Shown in pieces: positions 26,401-34,700 of a stretch of DNA of 64,000 bases (position 1 is its first letter; each line of letters opens with the position of its first letter). Under the pieces are notes generated by a model. It saw only the letters and a list, made by a program, of their open reading frames with translations. It was not told where the DNA came from and made no database searches. The stretch is from positions 480,008-544,007 of the forward strand of contig DFEK01000001.1 of the NCBI GenBank assembly GCA_002368665.1, in the 5' to 3' direction. The position numbers and the translations under genes were made by a program. This DNA is from Lachnospiraceae bacterium UBA3804. Its GTDB lineage: Bacteria > Bacillota > Clostridia > Lachnospirales > Lachnospiraceae.

Positions 26401-28638
26401 CTGTTCGGCAAGAGAGTTATATACGACCTGACGCTGTTTCTCAAGCGCGCGAAGCTGCTCTTCGGATCCGTTGTTTAAAGTAACAGACTGAATCTGGGCA
26501 TCATAAAAGATGATGGATACATCGGCAAAATGTTTCCATGCTTCGGAAAGGGACTTCAAATCATTATTACCGGATATCTTTGATTTTTCGGATAATTCAT
26601 CCAAAGCCCTCTTCATTTCCTCATAAAGAGGCGCATTTCCGGGATCCACCGTAAAGGTCGGATTCTGCAGTTCGGACTTTAAAGAATCGGCCCTGCCGTG
26701 CAGATTGTCCACCTCACGAAGAAAATCCTTGGTCCGCTCAATATTTTTTACAGAATCACAAATGACATATGGACGTCCTTCCAACAGGCGGTCATTCTCA
26801 TCAATCACATAATTGGTAATCGTAACTTTTCGATCGCCGTTAAGAATCTCATTTATAATGGCAAAGCGGATGATATCCCGCTTATCGTCGCCATTGAAGT
26901 TCGCAAGCTCCGGCCATATCTCTTCGGGAGATTTGCCGTCAATCTTGATGCTCGTGATCGGATCGTCTACACCCGCAATCTGATAAAGGAGATTTCTGTC
27001 ATTGTCTACAAATATTTTATTGTAATATACATTGGAAGCGGCATAGGCTTTATTCAACGTTTGCAGATCTTCAAAATTAATAAACGACCGAACGATTTCC
27101 TCAAAGGTTTTATTTCCATCGCCGAATAAGGCTTTGGTGAAAGTCTTCAACGCCTCAAGATCTGTCTTGTCATTGGAAGTATAAGCCGAACTGATGGCAG
27201 ACGCCAAACTTCCGCTCTTGCTATAGTTAAAAGTAGTAAGTCGAAGTTCGTCCTCTTCTTCCTTGATGTGGATGTCCATTTTGCCCGGCAAGGCACCCTT
27301 TCCTGTCTTTAAATACTCCTCCACATCCTCGGTTGTGATATCATCATATAAAAGACTCTTCCCAATAATTAAGGTGGGAAGCTGTTCCGCATAAAGATCT
27401 TTGACCGTAACTTCAGCAGACAACTCCGTGCCGGTCTTTCCGCGGAATTTTTCGTTTGCCTCTTTTGAGAAGTAATACCGAAGAGCCGCTTTGATCTTCA
27501 TATGGTCTTCGGGCCTGGTATTAAACACCCTGTCAGACCGATCAAGTAAGTACGCTTCTTCAAGCGACTTGCTGAAACGTACGATCTGATAAGCAGGAAG
27601 CATCTTTTTCTGACACTCAGCAAATTCCTGCGGCAATTCCGCTACAACGTGGTTTCCGTTAAAGCCCTGCTGCTGCTGGCCAAAATCCTGCATAAAACTT
27701 CGGAAGCTTCCGAATTCTTTCAACACATTCTTTACCGAATCCAAATCATTATAATCTACATCCGGAATTTGCATGTCAGCAAGGCGATCAGCGCATTCAT
27801 TCATCATTTCAATGAACACCTTTGCATTTTCCTTGCACTGTTCTTCCGTCACTGCGGGATGTTCATCATCCGGCACTACGCCTTTTTCCAGTGGGCGGAC
27901 GGGATGAGTTCGAAGAAAGGTTAAAAAGTCTTCCAGTAATTGATCAAAATCCTTGTGACCGGGGAGAATCTGATAGGTATCGGCAAATGTAAAGCCCTTC
28001 TTAGCAATTAAATACATGCGGAATGTATTGGCATGGGTACCCGGTCTGTCCTTTAAAAGTCCGATTCTTTCGGAATAACGGTTCAATTTTTCCGCTATAT
28101 CCTGACGGTTAAAATAATTTTTTAGTGTCATCTGTGCCGAATCATGTTCATTTGCAAAGAAATTACACGTTTTTTCTATGGCACTAATCTGACCGTCTCC
28201 AAATCCCTCTTTAGGTTTAACAAACATCTTAAAGGAATAATTCTTCCCATACAGCTGATTGCGGATAGCCATCATCTTCTCATCCGTTAAAGTATCCGGA
28301 TTTGCGGCGTATTCATACATTTCCTCCGGGAGAGGCTCATTGGGATCGGTAAAACCGAGACGATTGATCAGATTGGGAATATTTCCTTTAATCTGCGCAA
28401 TACGTGCTTTTCTGACATCACTGTAGTTTCCGTTGGACAACTGGCTGTCGAACAATTTCATCATGGACGGTCTGTCCCAAACTTCGGGATCATTCGTATC
28501 TTTGATACGCTTTTTTAAAGTGTAATCCAGATAAACCACTTCCGCGGTGGCATCAAGGAGTGCTTCGCCCTGCAGATTCTTCAGCGCGTTCTTCTTGTCC
28601 TCAATAAGTTTTTTGAAACGTTCTGTTGTAGCTCCCAT
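17476..28638 (-). CDS. Giant three-module helical protein with papain-like cysteine peptidase domain
   Basis: 3720 residues (about 420 kDa), family not recognised. No signal peptide or membrane segment is visible, and it is charged and mostly helical. Three related modules share an (I/Y)LMAKKxLSFEDA-type motif (near residues 205, 889, 1839), a PDxDYxDxxxV motif (289, 981, 1927) and an IDGxSPEExWxEKY-type motif followed by a YRxEILK helix (568, 1257, 2224). Modules 2 and 3 have about 290 extra residues. Then come a Pro/Gln/Asn-rich linker (about 2810-2970), an acidic region, QPKPxINQIN repeats (about 3130-3160), and a domain with QTSDNGCWSCSAN (Cys near 3323) and FGHYITVTGIE (His near 3442). 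The Gln lies six residues before Cys, as in papain. A C-terminal helical tail follows. Start 28638 has AAAGGA upstream; a GTG 13 codons earlier does not. Second gene of a pair with 28771. Confidence 0.85.
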   Translation of the reverse strand: MGATTERFKKLIEDKKNALKNLQGEALLDATAEVVYLDYTLKKRIKDTNDPEVWDRPSMMKLFDSQLSNGNYSDVRKARIAQIKGNIPNLINRLGFTDPNEPLPEEMYEYAANPDTLTDEKMMAIRNQLYGKNYSFKMFVKPKEGFGDGQISAIEKTCNFFANEHDSAQMTLKNYFNRQDIAEKLNRYSERIGLLKDRPGTHANTFRMYLIAKKGFTFADTYQILPGHKDFDQLLEDFLTFLRTHPVRPLEKGVVPDDEHPAVTEEQCKENAKVFIEMMNECADRLADMQIPDVDYNDLDSVKNVLKEFGSFRSFMQDFGQQQQGFNGNHVVAELPQEFAECQKKMLPAYQIVRFSKSLEEAYLLDRSDRVFNTRPEDHMKIKAALRYYFSKEANEKFRGKTGTELSAEVTVKDLYAEQLPTLIIGKSLLYDDITTEDVEEYLKTGKGALPGKMDIHIKEEEDELRLTTFNYSKSGSLASAISSAYTSNDKTDLEALKTFTKALFGDGNKTFEEIVRSFINFEDLQTLNKAYAASNVYYNKIFVDNDRNLLYQIAGVDDPITSIKIDGKSPEEIWPELANFNGDDKRDIIRFAIINEILNGDRKVTITNYVIDENDRLLEGRPYVICDSVKNIERTKDFLREVDNLHGRADSLKSELQNPTFTVDPGNAPLYEEMKRALDELSEKSKISGNNDLKSLSEAWKHFADVSIIFYDAQIQSVTLNNGSEEQLRALEKQRQVVYNSLAEQFSFVVNKTKGLDEVLTPDAYDEESYGTFENIYDRLKTQIKKKELDENKVENLCRLHGEVSEETPKEFRWFVDEPFEDVINAGPQLNQLFQKCNIQTDEAALKLFNANNTSMQGTDYSKYIAPEENVASFLNHNGISTRATAESYFMFYCMGWENLSLEETLKLMHAHDKGENGAYLDPAAHAKALKLEENFIKFVTTHPADPAAGKLTKNQAEKAAEDWLILFKNYTDKIKEYKWPDIDYSDPEQVNAHYDELYALGSLFGDGHQELDRIVKSSGYNEYFDISVIGAKALGSEEEYWNMRGFYSNMQAVIANGFKNGYVIGQGTTFTPVKISQIAAYRALAGEYMSTFAGKSVGQAYEENFFKVNFAVRESIEWNYIIDGNTSLPFPEGMKETDPAMVLGFLTNHNKHEFKEWLDQHKQTLYDYFRTVNHPSLNIQKQLEYRSKPMNEDLRNGLLAVDDSAQSMIDFLNAPLGTKTGRDAVLIDAGFWVDKYEHNLFYIQGLKESDAFLINGRTAKELWSEKYDQANVTDPVLREHLYRAEILKCMAEGKSVISLRGITISKDNLVSLSKPVGVALPKDEMVRMYEAYMRYAMKKGDLLSSVRHTIDRISEANPKETDELINFQNALKRAASVLASGHSKYAEIAEKLFALEEAAGAYYEENKNSKDAAVKECVSFAERFKSGIADNLYAERKIFASDRLMSKGNKTFAEDVEYELQTDFESLGRGTGVLPVQRRFHDFVGMKPEEDAFAREKINEELKNLRASEEYKRIMSADANNEEKLALQYLERKYTALIAPALAGEAKKELKFNDIRGAENILKDVPKYADNVLFTSNMKKDPDKTIKVWSEVEAGAETLRTSYQQVLDKYVSDAGSLERHVAGLKKGENKDMTLADVVANNSRNPEGVKATNESLMYHLLAETVWLQILTQKNEVSRQIREGINRNPDNYIRYMNAVETLLKANQVLSSRSKADRVIEHLKSGKLRDDTLKILQDSAADLKKQNEEERATAQNAKEEAFRQTFDFLYAPNVNIDSDRFRYVVTQTGVHDEEDVEDSFIKMGQDLKEVKYQINGENKEIKLKSEDFSNAELTEGGARQSMFILYLMAKKDLSFEDAVELATRKEIKDQNDNVINADALNEANILRGEFAKFVLDNRMKQQTQQVMEKSLENWADIYLKATEKFKAFKIPELDYRNPKEIKEKLQILSAFAHVASNTGAVFKTQFKDSNTLSAARKFKEKAGGEEKYREFQNFWASIGAPATALMTGYVKMIPTPPLHDNQAPKFFIINRAAGRYYTGKVMQQIKGLTVEQAAQYTKQTDWSTYLPKFVGNLYRVYTDGIRINTSLISAVKYLNGLPSPEFEKAAEEHLNNRKAVIQKTIEAEINEEYATQTRIDWGSAKQILANIPDDNNIDAMKQFLASNGNYTKFTRYTRDPQTNKVKYIPYVVSGADFVNKNMDKLLSYSQEKNLATEKLGIKPMDVILIDGQTPAEKWKDKYNEKNTPDEREREQLLFLEVLREIALHRSDISFRSFAMKDGEFVEVAPKLFCPKSDDKLRQVFDDVHSYPLGLDSLIRQLESDRDALAATQRDPRANFYNAPGQDEPALEGEEQYKKFTADLKKLHQALTLDKAGAPVEKTDILRYFDNLIASTDAYYREHSYSLRRGFWTESGRNRKNISKRMKDTVRKLKEQYLENRKRIDKEYMANGDSFKNSGYYNVLDRVEVLEREYNIPKQDDAYYKNNHKLNEFKKLYSKFLQTPLTVSAEDKPRYERANQYISAFTREVLKDRRVPEGTILDEKVLEEYFHALAKNPVFQQMMINNPNLCVNRWHEVNAALPQEEQNNIQNLTKLNAMGAAAYVVGLPERDAGAPAYTMDNVVTKFVQGGGDQIHAPKPGDDSFDDDFIDDENEYYNKICGRAADVILTQILNQNTVFSRNLRYAIVASDKTEFGGADLRSKIRTAILDNLQDNYLLTAEKYMTTFTKINDGSLAKDYAAMLPDLVAEVASLTTLSGAPIHNYQDDYKDPHNEVNDELLKALNEDEDLMEGDEINALADKNRPVADKENALVQNGWVILDNPLAGNAKEQNNLLDNPKPAVIPLAISVVQPVLPEFGKPFIQNVNVGVQLPVVNNQVVIPVAPIQPVVLPVVNQEVPGPQLEEQGADQIVNQMNNNEPPYQVIQPLINGFQMYKPEQPQVQPQVQPQIAQPIPQAQPAPQIVQPKPAPQLVQPQPILQPQIGKDGKMNINWQLNDLPTVNVLQERMKKRFYDEDRIDLITELLVNMNSLKKNSAKLAQLEGKSPEEGPIYTVHNVKDYMDQANGCLNIALNELKDGQELDDFTALAVDTNNNLSALIMNMESEISDKEKELNKNENLNRIEEDGDDEELFTNEEQPKNGINQPKPEINQINQPKPGINQINQPNQNKINVAPPKQETDDFNIMNFISEEELAYNLNPTTFSGKGPNNINPAVTMPRNKWEFPYEEVKKDNKWVTQKKAGFSHIPEKILNTGDTDAIQLFMNSKKELTNEERDYLTYQLNSNLKIRAEIEKSNKKQDSLTNPGGRLPVKRTANGGVEITGTSQKKYQTSDNGCWSCSANLLLQARGITGLTQEDIRLFRSFDDYTPTSTSVDTSKAYNQDIANSIIESAGDLMTRLAPDSMVREMEIFKRPSNSSLSEKEYNNKAIEQLSKEIRGAIERDKSPVSLFRFGHYITVTGIENRNGEPYIKYKNSIHRVGTKMDPDVEVWERLEDVIGDSFKSGPEHRAVSITWMADIKMDPKTGKILNAPGSQISVSEDGELEVPDNEVQINTESNFAVPHQVSGKLIAKLGGEERTTFNQLSKDGLNYNEKAYIGKELNYEFLKKKAKMGNFEQEVERARERIQFYKNNIDPKKDVKNKEMFEDKVNCTVILATAAYMKYTLKVPVSDDASAKKALAICTKKENVTAMKNKIEKMSGKDIIEAAEDGTLIGLPKQIKQPEVKGLQVNK
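19168..19245 (-). repeat. 30-bp tandem repeat inside the giant peptidase gene
   Basis: About two and a half copies of a 30-base unit that encodes QPKPxINQIN. It is a low-complexity spacer between the acidic region and the peptidase domain, and its copy number could vary between strains. Confidence 0.7.
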
Positions 28639-28679
28639 GTTTTCGTTTCCTTTCTGAATATGCCTTTTTAACCTCACTT

Positions 28680-28713
28680 GGCCAAAAGGGGAAAACCGTT
28701 CCGCCTTTTGGCC
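28680..28713 (-). promoter_or_regulatory. Stem-loop between the two giant genes
   Basis: Perfect 10-bp inverted repeat GGCCAAAAGG/CCTTTTGGCC with a 14-base loop that can itself pair (GGAA/TTCC). It ends 42 bases before the start of the second giant gene. No T-run follows, so a processing or translation-control hairpin is more likely than a terminator. Confidence 0.55.
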
Positions 28714-28770
28714 TTGTGATTATTTCTTTACTTATAATACCCCGAAGTTTCTCATTCGGTTGCAGACATT

Positions 28771-31700
28771 TTACATGCCTCCCATACCGGGGCCGTGACC
28801 CATTTCCTTATGGTCTTCGTGACCGTTACCTTTGTTTAAATCGTTATTCTCATTTCCTTTGATCGGATTTTCTTTTTGCAACTCTGCCTTCTTTACTTCA
28901 TCAAATGCCTTGCTGAATTCCGCCTTATACTGATTCTGGTCGGCGAGATCCGCAAGTTCTTCCGGAGAATGCGCCTCCACAACTTTTGCGAAAGCTTTCT
29001 GCTTAAGGGCATAATCCTTACCCTTTCCTCCGAAGACACATCTAAGTTCCGCTTCCTGCAGGGTTTCTTCCACACCAAAAACGAAATCTTCTTTCAAAAG
29101 TTCTTTGGCGAAAACCATCTTGCTGAAATGCTTTGCTTTGTCCGTATTGAACTGCTTTAGCCAGTCATTCGGGTACTGTGCCTTATAATCATCTTCTTTC
29201 ATTGTAAGCAAAGTCTGCAGACTCTGTTTGCCATCCTGCATAAATTTTACGAAATCGGCTTTTTTGATCGCAAAATTGTTTTCCGGTTGGATCTCATTGG
29301 TATTGATGATATTGTTGTTATCCACTTCTTTTTCGCTTCGTTCCATGATCTGATCGTAAAGTTGGCCATAGCTTTTATCCAGATTTTTGATTTGCTGGAT
29401 ATCATTTTCATTATCATCAAAATTCAGATTCAGATTGAAGCCTATTTCATCGTTATTTTTGATCTCGTTATCGATTTCGTTATCATTATTCTCATCGAAT
29501 AAGAGGATGGGACCGTCTTTATCTTTCAGGGGTTCTGCAACATTAATCAAATTTTCTTTGTCGGCTGCATTTCCCTTCGCCTTCTCGGTTCTGTTCCAGT
29601 CCAGATTGGAGATGAATTCCTTATCCATGTCATCTACCAGGCGTCCGTTTTCCAATTGACGGAGTGCCATATCGATATTCTTGTTTTCCAAAACATCGTA
29701 GGCCTTCAAAATATTCGTCACATTGAGGATATTTTCTTCCAATACCGCTTTGCCTCTTTCGGATTTAAGTCCTCCCGCTGCGACTACGGAAGTACGAAGA
29801 TACTTTCCGGCTTCGGTATCTCTGGACATCATCTGCCAGGTAAGGGCTGTTGCAAGTCTGGTATACATAGTCTCCGATGTGTCATAGAAAATATCGGACT
29901 CATTCATCGCATCTTTGATGATTTCCTTACACTCTTTATTCCATGCATTCAAGTCGAAGTTAGGGTCACGGTGTCTGGGATTCTTGGAAACATATCCCGT
30001 AAGCGATCCCCATGCCTGCTTCATATCCAATACATGATTCTCACTTGTCGTCAGCATTTTGTTGGCATTCACTTCAATGTTATCCCACATTTCCGCAACC
30101 TTCTTGTTACCGAGTCTTTTCACATAATCAAGGAATACCCGGTCAGAAGCAAGCGCCTTTGCTTTCTCTTTATAGGTATCATCAAATCTCTGCAGTTCAT
30201 CCGCCGTCATCTGATCATTATTGGCCTTTGTCCGATAAACATAATCCAGATATTCTCTGACATATCTTTGATCTTCCGCTTTGATGGGATCCGCCTCAGC
30301 CTGTGCATTCTGCGCATATGCCGCATCTTTGATCTTATCCAGTCTTGCGATCGTTTCTTCACGTATGAAACGCTTCTCATAATGCGCCTCGTTCTCGGCC
30401 TGAATGTTCCATTTTGCGCTTATATCCAATAAGGACTCACGGATTCTGTGGTAGGAGCCGTCTTTCGTATTTTCTTTACCTTTGACCGGTATATTGGGTT
30501 CAAATCCTTTTCTGAGCCGCTCATAGGTTTCCTTCATTCTGGGCAAAACTTCCTGCATCTTCCTGCACACATCCAGTCGAATCTTCTCATTTTCTGCTGT
30601 TTTACCGGAATGAGTACGCTCGTATTCCTGTGCCATTTCAAGTGTATAATCAAACCACTCGCGGAAATCACGAACTTTAATGTCTTTCTCGTTGACATGG
30701 TCCTTTTCAAAACAGAATAAAAGATTCTTCAGACCTTTCGTCATTTCACGATACTGTTCATCGCCTTCGGGCTGTCTGCCGGAAGTGAAGTTTGCCAAAG
30801 GATCCGACTGTGTCGCATTAAGCTGAGACTTGAAGCGGTTTAATTCTTTCTGCATCTCGATCTTGCCGGCTTCATAAACATGGACTGCATCGATAAGATT
30901 CTTCATCACAGCCTTCTTCGGAAGAAGATTGATCGGACTGTCTTCCCTAAGCTCCCTGTCTTCTACTCTAAAGACGCGGATCGTAATATCTTTCTCTGCT
31001 TTGGCCAGTTCCTTGATAATCTCTAAGCGATAAAGTTTCTCTTTCAGTTCTTCATCCTTCACATCAGCATACTTGGCACCCCAAAGTTCTTCTGGCGATT
31101 TACCGTCAATGCGGACGATATCACTGGGACTGATTTTCGCAACCTGACAGATCTCACAGGTTTCCTGATTGAACAGGCCGTTACCGGTTTTTCCGATCTT
31201 TTCCGTAAGCCATGCATCTCCAGTAGGTGAATTTACATCGTTCGGATTTACCTTTTGCGTAAGGAATTTCTTTACGCTTTCCGCGTCATGATCCGGTATT
31301 GCAACAAGCGCAGTGCAAACTTCGTCCACGGTAAAGTCGTCTCTGTAAAGAACTGCTTTAGAGATCTGATTCTTATACCTTTCTTCCTTCGCATCGGCCA
31401 GATAAGGATTCGCAATTTTGGCAATTCCTCTCTCAAAGTTCTCCTTATCAATGCCAAGAGTGAATTTGATGGCATCTTCAGGACTCAATCCATCATAATA
31501 GATACCCTGGTCATCGTAAATGTTCGTAGCAGCACCTTTGAGACTTGCTACATACTGCTTCTGTGTAAGTGCGCGAACGGGAGACGAGGCAGCGATTTCT
31601 TCAAAGGTTTTACCCCGATTTACATTCATCTCCTGCTGTGCCATGCAGCGCATTACAACAGTATCCAGTATCTTTCCGCGAAACGAATCGATGCTGGAGT

Positions 31701-34700
31701 TTACACAGGCATCCTTTCTTAATCCGCTCACATCCACATATCCATTTTCAAAAAAGTTCATCATGGAGGATAAGTTCCACCAATTATTCTTGATCTTTAA
31801 GAATTCTTTCTCTCCGCCGACTTCTTCTTTGACTACATTAAGGCCGGAAACACCATTGGTATTGGTATTAAAAAGTCTCGTAAATTCCTGATCCGCATCG
31901 ATAATAATACGGCTTATCATTCCTATTTTCTGAATATTATCATTGACCGTTTTGGCGTCACGATAATTAAGCTCAGGAAGCTTATTGGTCATAAACTTCG
32001 CCGTTCCGTCACGATAGATACCTGCCCATGCCTTGAAATTTTCTTTTAACTGATCCTGCGATAAGTTCGGATCGTCAACAGGATGCTTTTCGCAGAAAGT
32101 ATAGAAATCATACCTAAGCTGCATCGCCCGGTCATAAGCTTCTTTGTTTTGGATTTCTCCCTGTTCGGAAAGGTTTGGCACGGTGAGGGTAACTGTGATT
32201 GCTTCCTCCAGACTCATTCCCTTTTTGGACATAGCAAACAGAATCATCACAACCTGTGTGCTTGAAAGACGATCCGGTGCAAAAGAACATTTCGAATAAA
32301 CATTCACATCGGGTTGGATCGTTACCTTTTGATCCTTTTCATCCAGTACCGTCATAGAATTCCGAAGGTATCCTGCCGCTCTGTCAACAGCCGCAGTCAA
32401 TTTCTGAATATCGTACAAATGCAAGGTCGCATTTGCCATATCATACTGATCCGCAGTCAGATTCTGTCCGTTATAATCCTGAAGCAGGAAAGATATCTTA
32501 TTCAATTCTTCATTCTTGGCATTCTTAATTTGCGTCTCTTTGGCTCTCTCTGCCTGTTTTTCTTCCGTCTCAAGCCGCTTAAAGAAGGAAAGCTTGTAGT
32601 TCTCATCATTCATCTTTGTGATGAATTTGGAGAGATTTCCGGCAGAAAGGGCATTCTGACTTTTCAGAAAAGCATTGGCTTTGGCCAGCAGTTCATTATA
32701 ACGCTGAGGATCATTGACAATCTCCTCACGATAGAAGCTTGCTTCATCATTGTCCTCCGCAAGTTTCTGCGTAATGATCACCTTTGCTGCCTGATCATAA
32801 AAGGCATCCAAAAGATCCTCGCCTTCCGGGTCGTTGGCAAGTTCTGCGATTTTGCTTTGGATGGTAATACCGTTTCGCACATCTGCATCGGTGATGCCGA
32901 GGGCATAATGAGCCGGATCCTTGTAACCATTGGTAAAGGAACGCCAGGTATTATTATAATCGTCCTTTAATTTAGATTCGCCTTCCTCAATACTCTCCCA
33001 GCGATTGATGCAATCCTCGGGATTCTCCTTCATTAATCGGATAAAGACGGGATCAACCGCAAGTATTCTGGCCTTGTCTTCGAAATGATCGATAAGACGA
33101 AGCATGGAAACAGACTGCTTCTTCGCTCCCACACCGTTTGCAGGTGCATTGTTATAATTTTCAAGAACAGCCAGAAGGTAATCCTTCGCAAGAGAAATCT
33201 CTGCACTGTCCTTCGTTCTGTCGGTAACTGCAGGACTGTTCTTGAGCGTTTCAAGCTTCGTCTTTAATTCCTCTTTGATCACGGAATTGTAATGATAATC
33301 GTCTCCCTTATATTCCAGTCCGTATCCGGGAATCAGTCTCTTGATTTCACGAATGGCGGTATATGCCGATACTTCATCAAAATCCTTCGCTTTCTTGGTA
33401 AAGACTTTCTGATTCAAATGTGTTCTGAAGGAGGTAAAACGACTCACAAGGCCGTCCTTCATTCTTGCTGACATATTCAAACGAAGAGTACCGTTATCCG
33501 TAAACGGACGGAAGAAACGGCCGAAATGCCCATTGTAATATACATTCGAGGTCTGCTCAAGAATCCTCAAACTATTCTCGATCTGCTCGGAAGTGATCTC
33601 TTCTCCGTCATAGGTTCCGTCTTTTTCCAGAAGTTCGATCACGTTCTGCAACGCCTTGCACATATTCTGGTATTGTGTGGATCCCGTGGTATTCTTATCG
33701 GTGAAATTATAATCCCTCTTATCCTTGTCATGGGTTAAGGTTAATAACGCACGGGTATTCTTCAGTTCGCTTAAAAGCTTATCTTTTTCCGCCTTATAGC
33801 GGCCTGCATCCAGCAGCATCTCCTGAAACGTCTGTCTGGAAGCAAAAGCGGTCTTTCGTGTGTGGAAAATGCCTTTCGGATTATCCGCCTTTTTAGAATA
33901 TATGTCCATGAGTACACGTTTTTCACCCTTTGCAATCACCTTAAGGATTTCCAGACGATACATATATTCTCTTTCATCTTCGGACAGATTGGCATATTTC
34001 TCTCCCCAGAGTTCTTTCGGACTCTTTCCGACAAAATCATGATCGTCAGCAGCAATAGAGAATAAATCCGTTTTTTTACTGTCGAAATGCTGTACAAAAC
34101 CGCCCTGCGTCTGGGTGATGTAGGAATACATCAAACGATTAACGTAATCGCCGACATTTTTACCGTCTTTTTTATTCTGCAATTCATGCTTATAAAGAGC
34201 ACGCATACTTTCCGCATCATCACCGGACTCCATAAGGAGTTTGCGAATTTCCGGTGTAAGGCATTTTTCCCTAAATTCCGCATAATTAGAGTAAACCGAT
34301 TCCTCCATTCCCCTGACGCTCTGTTTCCACGCTTCTTTATGAACCCGATCAAGTGCTCTTTCATATGCTTCTGCGTTTAAACCGAATGCATAACCTAAGG
34401 AAAGTTTGGGATCAACCGAAACATCTCCGTCCGTAAGAGATTCATCTACCGTATCTCTGTAATTATCTTCATTGATCAGCTCAAATTCGCGTTCCTGCAT
34501 GAAATGTCCAATGGTCTTTCCTTTAAAATCATGCATTAATTCTTCCGCGTCATGACGTTCCATAATGATGCGGCATATCCGCGGCAAATCCGGATCACTA
34601 TCACTGGGAAGATAGCCTTTCATAATATCCGTTCCAAATGCCGTCTGCAGATTCAGATAGAATCTTCTGGTTTTCTCAAGCTCATCTTCCGAACCCATGG

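Noticed and set aside
28678..28770. Possibility that the two giant genes are one gene split by a frameshift
   Set aside because: A 93-base non-coding gap with a hairpin and a good ribosome-binding site separates them, and each has its own full three-module set.
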